Of a stretch of DNA of 64,000 nucleotides, positions 23,284 through 33,151 are shown piece by piece. Numbering within the stretch: position 1 is the stretch's first letter; the number at the start of each line of letters is the position of its first letter. The translations under genes were made by a program, and so were the position numbers. The stretch is from Escarpia spicata (Eukaryota; Annelida; Polychaeta; Sabellida; Siboglinidae): positions 1,922,001-1,986,000 of the forward strand of contig OZ023206.1 of the NCBI GenBank assembly GCA_963995525.1, given 5' to 3'. The notes below the pieces were generated by a model that saw nothing but the letters and a program-made list of their open reading frames with translations, had not been told where the DNA came from and did not search any database.

Positions 23284-24198
23284 GTATGTATTTAGTTCGC
23301 AGGTTTGCAATTATCCTAGGGAGATGCCTTGTGTGGATGTTGCTAACTCGGTCATATTTAACTTAGACAAATATAATATATACATCCTCACGTGCCAGTG
23401 GCCGCTGTTGCTGGTTATGTCAGTGCCAGCCAGCAGTACCCACTGGCTGATCGCTTTGCGAAACTCTGAATTTAAACTCAGTCTCTGAAATCGCTCACTA
23501 TATCAATGGTTGGCGGCAGGTCAGGTGGTCATAATAAAACTAATTTCAACCAACCGTGGCTTATGTTACATGCACAGTTTAGGAAGTTGAAGCAATTATT
23601 CAAATACACACTACTGGGATTCCCAAAAGTCGATTATCTGTCATCAAATTGGGGGGGTATTTGCACTGTTCTCACGGGTGATGCAATCGTGATTGGCGAA
23701 GTCAATTACTAGTTTGACTCGTCTAACTTTCACACTTCACATAAGAGATCTGTCAGGGCTAGTTTTGCATGGCAAATAGCCCTGGCTTGCGAGGATGAAT
23801 GTATATATATACACACCTGTATATCTAGAACTCAAATGCAATTTTCTGTAATTCTGATACAGTTTTAGATGACTTGAATGCTTTTTTAGTTTGGGACACA
23901 TAAATATTTGTAAATATAATTTCACATTAGATGTAGAGAGAGAGATAGTAGCAATGTAGGTGTAAATTAATGTATTACCCGGTTCCCGTCAGTCTGAAAA
24001 TGTAGTTCACAGTCAAACTGTATTTTGCATTACAATTTTGCAACTTGTAGTAACTCATATCTTATAGTGATACATAATGTCTCTAGTTGGTTACCATTGA
24101 CCATTGTAACAGGAATATTGAGCAACTAAAGTCAAGTCAACAAATAGAGGGAGAATGGAAACAGTAATTTATAAGGCCTTTTGATTATTCCTCTGCAG

Positions 24199-24320
24199 GT
24201 TTGTCCCGTGGTCGAACTATCAATCTGAAGAGACCCTTGGTACATGGGGGTGTTGACCCTAATGTGATGTTTGCCCATGGGGTTGCGATGGATACCAGCT
24301 TGCATGGTTGTATTGGAGAG
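24199..24320 (+). CDS. LG exon copy 15, first LG of long unit 5
   Basis: NVMF and VAMD type with LSRGR. Confidence 0.6.
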
Positions 24321-24553
24321 GTAGGTGGCAAGGCTACAAAGAGGGTGAATGACAGAACTATCTTCCGTCCATACATGTAACACAGTTGTAGTTGCAGACT
24401 GATAGCCACATCAACATGTTAACACTATACAATCTAATATTAACAGGTTGATTGTTGATAGATAGTTATCATTTTTATCAACTTTCTTACATTGCCACAG
24501 GGGGTTGTGGTGTGCTGTAAACATGACATTGTCATATATGGTGTGCTGTAAAC

Positions 24554-24594
24554 AAAGCACACCACAATCCGCATTGGGGATTGTGGTGTGCTTT
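24554..24594. repeat. hairpin of long unit 5
   Basis: Perfect 17-bp arms as in units 1 and 2. Confidence 0.95.
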
Positions 24595-24752
24595 AAACAT
24601 GACATTGTCATATATGGTGTTCTTTAAACATGACATTGACATGATGGGTGTGCTGTGAACATTACATTGCCACAAATGGGTGATGTAAACATTACATTAC
24701 ATTACCATGGAGGGTGTGTTGTAAACATTGCCTTTTTATTATTCCTATGCAG

Positions 24753-24874
24753 GTTTGTCCCGTGGTCGAACTATCAATCTGAAGAGACCCTTGGTACATG
24801 GGGGTGTTGACCCTAATGTGATGGTTGCCCATGGGGTTGCGGTGGATACCAGCTTGCATGGTTGTATTGGAGAG
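24753..24874 (+). CDS. LG exon copy 16, second LG of long unit 5
   Basis: VAVD type; TTCCTATGCAG acceptor. The intron after it begins like that of a first-LG exon (ATCTTCCGTCC, CATCAACATG), a sign of conversion between the two LG positions. Confidence 0.6.
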
Positions 24875-25572
24875 GTAGGTGGCAAGGCTACAAAGAGGGT
24901 GAATGACAGAACTATCTTCCGTCCATACATGTAACACAGTTGTAGTTGCAGACTGATAGCCACATCAACATGTTAACACTATACAATCTAATATTAACAG
25001 GTTGATTGTTGATAGATAGTTATCATTTTTATCAACTTTCTTACATTGCCACAGGGGGTTGTGGTGTGCTGTAAACATGACATTGTCATATATGGTGTGC
25101 TGTAAACATGACATTGCCATGATGGGTGTGCTGTAAACATTACATTGCCACAAATGGGTGATGTAAACATTACATTACATTACCATGGAGGGTGTGCTGT
25201 AAACATTGCATTAACACAAGGGATGTTCTGTAAACTTTACATTGCTATGATAGGTGTGCTATAAACATTACATTACCACAAGGGGTGTTGTGAACAGTGC
25301 ATTGTTGTGAGGGGTGTACTGTAAACATTACATTACCACAGCAGGTGATGTGAACAGTGCATTGCTGTGAGGGGTGTACTGTAAACATTACATTACCATG
25401 AAGGCTTTGCTGTAAACAATACATTGTTATGATGGGTTTGTTGTAAACAATACATTGCTATAAAGGTGGTGATATAAACATTACATTGCCACAAAGGATG
25501 TGCTATGAACATTAGATTGTCACGAGGAACTGCTGTAAACATTTCCTTGCCATAAGAGTTGTCTTGCTGTAG

Positions 25573-25744
25573 GTGATTCTGAAGGGTCACACATTTAACG
25601 TGGTGGATGACGCGATTGCCAACAGTAACATTGTCGACTGTGGTGCGGTGACACCCTGTGTCAAGCGACCCTGCACTGTTGATGAACAGTGTATCGAAAT
25701 GAGCAGCACAGAATGTAGGTGTGTCTGTCCAGTGCAATACACAG
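25573..25744 (+). CDS. EGF exon copy 10, NSN/GAV/CRC type
   Basis: Same peptide as copy 2, 4,310 bp after copy 8. Confidence 0.6.
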
Positions 25745-26661
25745 GTATGTATTTAGTTCGCAGCTCTGCAATTATCCTAGGGAGAAGCCTTGTGTGGATG
25801 TTGCTAACTCGGTCATATTTAACTTAGACAAATATAATATATACATCCTCACGTGTCAGGGGTCGCTGTTGCTGGTTACGTCAGTGCCAGCCAGCAGTAC
25901 CCACTGGCTGATCGATCGCTTTGCGAAACTCTGAATTTAAACTCAGTCTCTGAAATCGCTCACTATATCAATGGTTGGCGGCAGGTCAGGTGGTCATAAT
26001 AAAACTAATTTCAACCAACCGTGGCTTATGTTACATGCACAGTTTAGGAAGTTGAAGCAATTATTCAAATACACACTACTGGGATTCCCAAAAGTCGATT
26101 ATCCGTCATCAAATTGGGGGGGTATTTGCACTGTTCTCACGGGTGATGCAGTCGTGACTGGCAAAGTCAATTACTAGTTTGACTCGTCTAGCTTCCACAC
26201 TTCACATAAGAGATCTGCCAAGGCTAGTTTTGCATGGCAAATAGCCCTGGCTTGCGAGGATGAATGTATCTATATACACCTGTATATCTAGAACTCAAAT
26301 GCAATTTTCTGTAATTCTGATACAGTTTTAGATGACTTGAATGCTTTTTTAGTTTGGGACACATGAATATTTGTAAATATAATTTCACATTAGATGTAGA
26401 GAGAGAGATAGTAGCAATGTAGGTGTAAATTAATGTATTACCCGGTTCCCGTCAGTCTGAAAATGTAGTTCACAGTCAAACTGTATTTTGCATTACAATT
26501 TTGCAACTTGTAGTAACTCATATCTTATAGTGATACATAATGTCTCTAGTTGGTTACCACTGACCATTGTAACAGGAATATTGAGCAACTAAAGTCAAGT
26601 CAACAAATAGAGGGAGAATGGAAACAGTAAGTTATAAGGCCTTTTGATTATTCCTCTGCAG

Positions 26662-26783
26662 GTTTGTCCCGTGGTCGAACTATCAATCTGAAGAGACCCT
26701 TGGTACATGGGGGTGTTGACCCTAATGTGATGGTTGCCCATGGGGTTGCGATGGATACCAGCTTGCATGGTTGTATTGGAGAG
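26662..26783 (+). CDS. LG exon copy 17, short unit
   Basis: Consensus VAMD/SLHGC type with GGA before GAG, so the alternative donor of copy 14 is absent. Confidence 0.6.
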
Positions 26784-27421
26784 GTAGGTGGCAAGGCTAC
26801 AAAGAGGGTGAATGACAGAACTATCTTCCGTCCATACATGTAACACAGTTGTAGTTGCAGACTGATAGCCACATCAACAAGTTAACACTATACAATCTAA
26901 TATTAACAGGTTGATTGTTGATAGATAGTTATCATTTTTATCAACTTTCTTACATTGCCACAGGGGGTTGTGGTGTGCTGTAAACATGACATTGTCATAT
27001 ATGGTGTGCTGTAAACATGACATTGACATGATGGGTGTGCTGTAAACATTACATTGCCACAAATGGGTGATGTAAACATTACATTACATTACCATGGAGG
27101 GTGTGCTGTAAACATTGCATTACCACAAGGGATGTTCTGTAAACTTTACATTGCTATGATAGGTGTGCTATAAACATTACATTACCACAAGGGGTGTTGT
27201 GAACAGTGCATTGTTGTGAGGGGTGTACTGTAAACATTACATTACCATGAAGGCTTTGCTGTAAACATTACATTGTTATGATGGGTTTGTTGTAAACAAT
27301 ACATTGCTATAAAGGTGGCGATATGAACATTACATTGCCACAAAGGATGTGCTATGAACATTAGATTGTCTCGAGGAACTGCTGTAAACATTTCCTTGCC
27401 ATGAGAGTTATCTTGCTGTAG

Positions 27422-27593
27422 GTGATTCAGAAGGGTCACACATTTAATGTGATGGATGACGCGATTGCCAGCAGTAACATTGTCGACTGTGGTGACGTGA
27501 CACCCTGTGTCAAGCGACCCTGCACTGTTGATGAACAGTGTATCGAAATGAGCAGCACAGAATGTTGTTGTGTCTGTCCAGTGCAATACACAG
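27422..27593 (+). CDS. EGF exon copy 11, CCC type with V-I-Q-K
   Basis: CTG-to-CAG gives VIQKGHTF in place of VILKGHTF, putting a polar residue in the conserved last LG strand; otherwise as copy 3. Confidence 0.6.
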
Positions 27594-28508
27594 GTATGTA
27601 TTTAGTTCGCAGGTTTGCAATTATCCTAGGGAGATGCCTTGTGTGGATGTTGCTAACTCGGTCATATTTAACTTAGACAAATATAATATATACATCCTCA
27701 CGTGCCAGTGGCCGCTGTTGCTGGTTATGTCAGTGCCAGCCAGCAGTACCCACTGGCTGATCGCTTTGCGAAACTCTGAATTTAAACTCAGTCTCTGAAA
27801 TCGCTCACTATATCAATGGTTGGCGGCAGGTCAGGTGGTCATAATAAAACTAATTTCAACCAACCGTGGCTTATGTTACATGCACAGTTTAGGAAGTTGA
27901 AGCAATTATTCAAATACACACTACTGGGATTCCCAAAAGTCGATTATCTGTCATCAAATTGGGGGGGTATTTGCACTGTTCTCACGGGTGATGCAATCGT
28001 GATTGGCGAAGTCAATTACTAGTTTGACTCGTCTAACTTTCACACTTCACATAAGAGATCTGTCAGGGCTAGTTTTGCATGGCAAATAGCCCTGGCTTGC
28101 GAGGATGAATGTATATATATACACACCTGTATATCTAGAACTCAAATGCAATTTTCTGTAATTCTGATACAGTTTTAGATGACTTGAATGCTTTTTTAGT
28201 TTGGGACACATAAATATTTGTAAATATAATTTCACATTAGATGTAGAGAGAGAGATAGTAGCAATGTAGGTGTAAATTAATGTATTACCCGGTTCCCGTC
28301 AGTCTGAAAATGTAGTTCACAGTCAAACTGTATTTTGCATTACAATTTTGCAACTTGTAGTAACTCATAACTTATAGTGATACATAATGTCTCTAGTTGG
28401 TTACCATTGACCATTGTAACAGGAATATTGAGCAACTAAAGTCAAGTCAACAAATAGAGGGAGAATGGAAACAGTAATTTATAAGGCCTTTTGATTATTC
28501 CTCTGCAG

Positions 28509-28630
28509 GTTTGTCCCGTGGTCGAACTATCAATCTGAAGAGACCCTTGGTACATGGGGGTGTTGACCCTAATGTGATGTTTGCCCATGGGGTTGCGATG
28601 GATACCAGCTTGCATGGTTGTATTGGAGAG
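28509..28630 (+). CDS. LG exon copy 18, first LG of long unit 6
   Basis: NVMF type. Confidence 0.6.
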
Positions 28631-28863
28631 GTAGGTGGCAAGGCTACAAAGAGGGTGAATGACAGAACTATCTTCCGTCCATACATGTAACACAGTTGTA
28701 GTTGCAGACTGATAGCCACATCAACATGTTAACACTATACAATCTAATATTAACAGGTTGATTGTTGATAGATAGTTATCATTTTTATCAACTTTCTTAC
28801 ATTGCCACAGGGGGTTGTGGTGTGCTGTAAACATGACATTGTCATATATGGTGTGCTGTAAAC

Positions 28864-28904
28864 AAAGCACACCACAATCCGCATTGGGGATTGTGGTGTG
28901 CTTT
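28864..28904. repeat. hairpin of long unit 6
   Basis: Perfect 17-bp arms. Confidence 0.95.
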
Positions 28905-29062
28905 AAACATGACATTGTCATATATGGTGTTCTTTAAACATGACATTGACATGATGGGTGTGCTGTGAACATTACATTGCCACAAATGGGTGATGTAAAC
29001 ATTACATTACATTACCATGGAGGGTGTGCTGTAAACATTGCCTTTTTATTATTCCTCTGCAG

Positions 29063-29184
29063 GTTTGTCCCGTGGTCGAACTATCAATCTGAAGAGACCC
29101 TTGGTACATGGGGGTGTTGACCCTAATGTGATGGTTGCCCATGGGGTTGCGGTGGATACCAGCTTGCATGGTTGTATTGGAGAG
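29063..29184 (+). CDS. LG exon copy 19, second LG of long unit 6
   Basis: VAVD type, but its acceptor is TTCCTCTGCAG, as in first-LG exons, not TTCCTATGCAG. Confidence 0.6.
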
Positions 29185-29882
29185 GTAGGTGGCAAGGCTA
29201 CAAAGAGGGTGAATGACAGAACTATCTTCCGTCCATACATGTAACACAGTTGTAGTTGCAGACTGATAGCCACATCAACAAGTTAACACGATACAATCTA
29301 ATATTAACAGGTTGATTGTTGATAGATAGTTATCATTTTTATCAACTTTCTTACATTGCCACAGGGGGTTGTGGTGTGCTGTAAACATGACATTGTCATA
29401 TATGGTGTGCTGTAAACATGACATTGCCATGATGGGTGTGCTGTAAACATTACATTGCCACAAATGGGTGATGTAAACATTACATTACATTACCATGGAG
29501 GGTGTGCTGTAAACATTGCATTAACACAAGGGATGTTCTGTAAACTTTACATTGCTATGATAGGTGTGCTATAAACATTACATTACCACAAGGGGTGTTG
29601 TGAACAGTGCATTGTTGTGAGGGGTGTACTGTAAACATTACATTACCACAGCAGGTGATGTGAACAGTGCATTGCTGTGAGGGGTGTACTGTAAACATTA
29701 CATTACCATGAAGGCTTTGCTGTAAACAATACATTGTTATGATGGGTTTGTTGTAAACAATACATTGCTATAAAGGTGGTGATATAAACATTACATTGCC
29801 ACAAAGGATGTGCTTTGAACATTAGATTGTCACGAGGAACTGCTGTAAACATTTCCTTGCCATGAGAGTTGTCTTGCTGTAG

Positions 29883-30054
29883 GTGATTCTGAAGGATCAC
29901 ACATTTAACGTGGTGGATGACGCGATTGCCAGCAGTAACATTGTCGACTGTGGTGACGTGACACCCTGTGTCAAGCGACCCTGCACTGTTGATGACCAGT
30001 GTATCGAAATGAGCAGCACAGAATGTAGTTGTGTCTGTCCAGTGCAATACACAG
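29883..30054 (+). CDS. EGF exon copy 12, CSC type
   Basis: Private changes: VILKDHTF, VDDQC for VDEQC, and ECSCVC for ECRCVC or ECCCVC. It has ASSN and GDV. It is the most distal copy with an open frame and the most diverged intact one. Confidence 0.6.
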
Positions 30055-30966
30055 GTATGTATTTAGTTCGCAGCTCTGCAATTATCCTAGGGAGATGCCT
30101 TGTGTGGATGTTGCTAACTCGGTCATATTTAACTTAGACAAATATAATATATACATCCTCACGTGTCAGGGGTCGCTGTTGCTGGTTACGTCAGTGCCAG
30201 CCAGCAGTACCCACTGGCTGATCGCTTTGCGAAACTCTGAATTTAAACTCAGTCTCTGCAATCGCTCACTATATCAATGGTTGGCGGCAGGTTAGGTGGT
30301 CATAATAAAACTAATTTCAACCAACCGAGGCTTATGTTACATGCACTGTTTAGGAAGTTGAAGCAATTATTCAAATACACACTACTGGGATTCCCAAAAG
30401 TCGATTATCCGTCATCAAATTGGGGCGGGTATTTGCACTGTTCTCACGGGTGATGCAGTCGTGACTGGCGAAGTCAATTACTAGTTTGACTCGTCTAACT
30501 TCCACACTTCACATAAGAGGTCTGTCAGGGCTAGTTTTGCATGGCAAATAGCCCTGGCTTGCGAGGATGAATGTATCTATATACACCTGTATATCTAGAA
30601 CTCAAATGCAATTTTCTATAATTCTGATACAGTTTTAGATGACTTGAATGCTTTTTTAGTTTGGGACACAAATATTTGTAAATAAAATTTCACATTAGAT
30701 GTAGAGAGAGAGATAGTAGCAATGTAGGTGTAAATTAATGTATTACCCGGTTCCCGTCAGTCTGAAAATGTAGTTCACAGTCAAACTGTATTTTGCATTA
30801 CAATTTTGCAACTTGTAGTAACTCATATCTTATAGTGATACATAATGTCTCTAGTTGGTTACCACTGACCATTGTAACAGGAATATTGAGCAACTAAAGT
30901 CAAGTCAACAAATAGAGGGAGAATGGAAACAGTAAGTTATAAGGCCTTTTGATTATTCCTCTCCAG

Positions 30967-31088
30967 GTTTGTCCCGTGGTCGAACTGTCAATCTGAAGAG
31001 ACCCTTGGTACATGGTGGTGTTGACCCTAATGTGATGGTTGCCCATGGGGTTGCGATGGATACCAGCTTGCATGGTTGTATTGGAGAG
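30967..31088 (+). CDS. LG exon copy 20, last in the array
   Basis: Acceptor is CCTCTCCAG (others CTCTGCAG). Reads R-T-V-N-L and is otherwise VAMD/SLHGC; the donor context is GAG|GTAGGTGAC. Confidence 0.55.
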
Positions 31089-31659
31089 GTAGGTGACAAG
31101 GCTACAAAGAGGGTGAATGACAGAACTATGTTCCGTCCATACATGTAACACTGTTGTAGTTGCAGACTGATAGCCACATCAACATGTTAACACTATACAA
31201 TCTAATATTAACAGGTTGATTGTTGATAGATAGTTATCATTTTTATAAACTTTCTTACATTGCCACAGGGGGTTGTGGTGTGCTGTAAACATGACATTGT
31301 CATATATGGTGTGCTGTAAACATGACATTGCCATGATGGGTGTACTGTAAACATTACATTGACATGATGGGTGTGCTGTAAACATTACATTGCCACAAAT
31401 GGGTGATGTAAACATGACATTACCATGGAGGGTGTGCTGTAAACATTGCATTACCACAAGGGATGTTCTGTAAACTTTACATTGCTATGATAGGTGTGCT
31501 ATAAACATTACATTACCACAAGGGGTGTTGTGAACAGTGCATTGTTGTGAGGGGTGTAATGTAAACATTACATTACCACAAAGGATGTGCTATGAACATT
31601 AGATTGTCACGAGGAACTGCTGTAAACATTTCTTTGCCATGAGAGTTGTCTTGCTGTAG

Positions 31660-31831
31660 GTGATTCTGAAGGGCCACACATTTAACGTGGTGGATGACGC
31701 GATTGCCAGCAGTAACATTGTTTACTGTGGTGACGTGACACCCTGTGTCAAGCGACCCTGCACTATTGATGGACAGTGTATTGAAGTTAGCAGCCTGTAA
31801 TATAGGTGTAACTGTCCAGTGCAATACATAG
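31660..31831 (+). pseudogene. EGF exon copy 13, array edge, with in-frame TAA
   Basis: Splice sites and the 172-nt length are kept, but the frame reads ...S-S-L then TAA where the other copies have S-S-T-E-C. Also changed: I-V-Y-C for I-V-D-C, T-I-D-G-Q-C, and a C-N-C-P ending. The minisatellite upstream is shorter than in the other units. Confidence 0.75.
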
Positions 31832-31900
31832 GTATGTATTTAGTTTGCAGGTCTGCAATTATCCTAGCAGATGCCTTGTGTGGATGTATGTTTAAGCCGT

Positions 31901-32373
31901 ATGTATAAGGAGGTTTTGCTAGGAAACAGGTCTCGTGATGGATACATTACTTGTCAGTAAATAAGGATAACTTCTTAGGCAGTTGACTGATTTGAGTATT
32001 ATTACTTCTCATCATTTATTGTGTTTTCCCATATTTCGATTCCAGTGATGTGTCACTTACTTTAATCAAACAAAATAGGTTTAAATATCTTATGTGCAAA
32101 ATGGTGGCAACTTTCTGAAGACTTCAAAATGGTGGCAACTGAAGACATTCCGTCGAATATTTTGTTGCAACTGAAGACTCCAGTTTGAAAAGATGGTGCA
32201 AGATATCCAACATTTACACATACTGATTTAACATCATATTAATAGCTAATTATTGATCACACTTTAACCAATATGAATTTAAAGCAATTTTTTCCGTTTA
32301 AAAGTAAAACCTGGGTATTTGTGTTATTAGCTGTGGTATGAGTTTAATAATATGGACGATGTTGTTGACTTCA
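31901..32373. other. unique DNA after the array
   Basis: No exon seen. A short direct repeat of CAAAATGGTGGCAACT lies near 32098 and 32125. The words GGTTTTGCTAGG.AACAG recur at about 31913 and 32892. Confidence 0.4.
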
Positions 32374-32479
32374 GGACTGCGAGGAAAGGAAATCTTGAGA
32401 TCGACGGATTCAGCTTTGTATAGGGATAATCTGGAGAAGTATTATCCATGCTGAACACACACGGCAACATGTATGTTGG
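32374..32479 (+). pseudogene. LG-domain exon remnant, N-terminal half of a pair, two stops
   Basis: Acceptor GTTGTTGACTTCAG and donor GTTG|GTAAGT. In the frame that joins phase 1 to the next exon it reads T-A-R-K-G-N-L-E-I-D-G-F, then TAG and TAA two codons apart, then S-M-L-N-T-H-G-N-M-Y-V. This is the LG pattern of perlecan domain V: charged turn, x-L-x-I/V-D-G, G-x-L-x-L-N-T-x-G-x-M/I-Y-V-G-G. The stops make it a pseudo-exon unless the sequence contains errors. Confidence 0.6.
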
Positions 32480-32679
32480 TAAGTCTTACACATATCTCAT
32501 ACTGAGCACACACGGCAATAGGTATATACAAATGACCAAGTTATCCCCTCTGTTGGACCAGTATTTTTGTTAGTTTGTGTAATAATTGATGTATCCACTA
32601 CGTCGCGGTTTTGCTTATGTCACAATTCAATTTTGCTCGTAACCTCCGTCAAGCTTTGCTTTGTCAACAGTGTTGTTAA

Positions 32680-32682
32680 TGG

Positions 32683-32712
<30 letters not shown>
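32680..32712. repeat. (TA)n microsatellite
   Basis: About 15 TA repeats between GGT and GTG, in the intron between the two LG remnants. Confidence 0.9.
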
Positions 32713-32713
<1 letters not shown>

Positions 32714-32989
32714 AATTACATTACTGTTGCTGCATGACATCTCATAAATTAATCATTCCCGCATACAGTTGTCATTTTAAAAACTTTGCCTTATGTTTTT
32801 GCCTTAAAGAAACACTTTTGTGACCAGAATTTCAACAAGATATTCCACAGAATGTCCGAACCCACCACATATATTCTGATGACTTGGCTGAGGTTTTGCT
32901 AGGCAACAGATCATGTACGTGATGAATAGGGTAATTGAAGTGTGTTCGGCCAGTGTTGCCAGAAGGTTGACAGTGGTTGTTATGCTTCA

Positions 32990-33140
32990 GATGGCGTGCC
33001 TAACCTAGACGGCACAACATTTGGCCAGCATGAGAAGATACTGGAGGGTTATGTCAGCAACCTGTACATCCAGGGCAAGGGACCCCTTGACCTCACCATG
33101 GACGCTGTCGGGGTGTCAATGTCTTGCCCTGCTCGACGTG
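32990..33140 (+). CDS. LG-domain exon, C-terminal half
   Basis: The acceptor is TTGTTATGCTTCAG at about 32989. Phase 1 joining to the exon at 32374-32479 gives ...N-M-Y-V-D-G-V-P-N-L-D-G.... It then reads E-G-Y-V-S-N-L-Y-I-Q-G-K-G-P-L-D-L and G-V-S-M-S-C-P, the closing strands and final cysteine of an LG domain (compare F-x-G-C-I-R-N-L-x-I-N-G-x-P-L-D-L); tyrosine replaces the usual first cysteine. The 3' boundary is uncertain: no convincing donor follows before a stop at 33151. The frame continues a little upstream, but the acceptor defines the exon. Confidence 0.55.
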
Positions 33141-33151
33141 AACTGCCCTAG

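Larger units (their letters stand above)
4139..31900 (+). repeat. 27-kb tandem array of LG-exon/EGF-exon units with higher-order structure
   Basis: LG exons start at 4246, 4972, 6871, 8780, 10622, 11176, 13085, 13639, 15548, 16102, 18011, 19889, 20443, 22352, 24199, 24753, 26662, 28509, 29063 and 30967. EGF exons start at 5785, 7691, 9535, 11998, 14461, 16922, 18802, 21263, 23112, 25573, 27422, 29883 and 31660. Short units (LG-EGF) run from 4972, 6871, 8780, 18011, 22352 and 26662. Long units (LG-LG-EGF) run from 10622, 13085, 15548, 19889, 24199 and 28509; the first five are exactly 2,463 bp and the last 2,458. Long+short pairs recur at 15548, 19889 and 24199 with periods 4,341, 4,310 and 4,310. 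Exons and introns are about equally conserved between units, which points to recent unequal exchange rather than selection on the exons. The first unit (4139-4720) has lost its EGF exon and minisatellite; the last is cut off after 31.9 kb. Confidence 0.95.

Noticed and set aside
5608..31824. Repeated antisense ORFs of about 114 and 74 codons throughout the array
   Set aside because: They are the minus-strand shadows of the EGF and LG exons plus minisatellite, copied with the unit. The + strand has domain motifs and splice sites in the right phase; the minus frames have neither.
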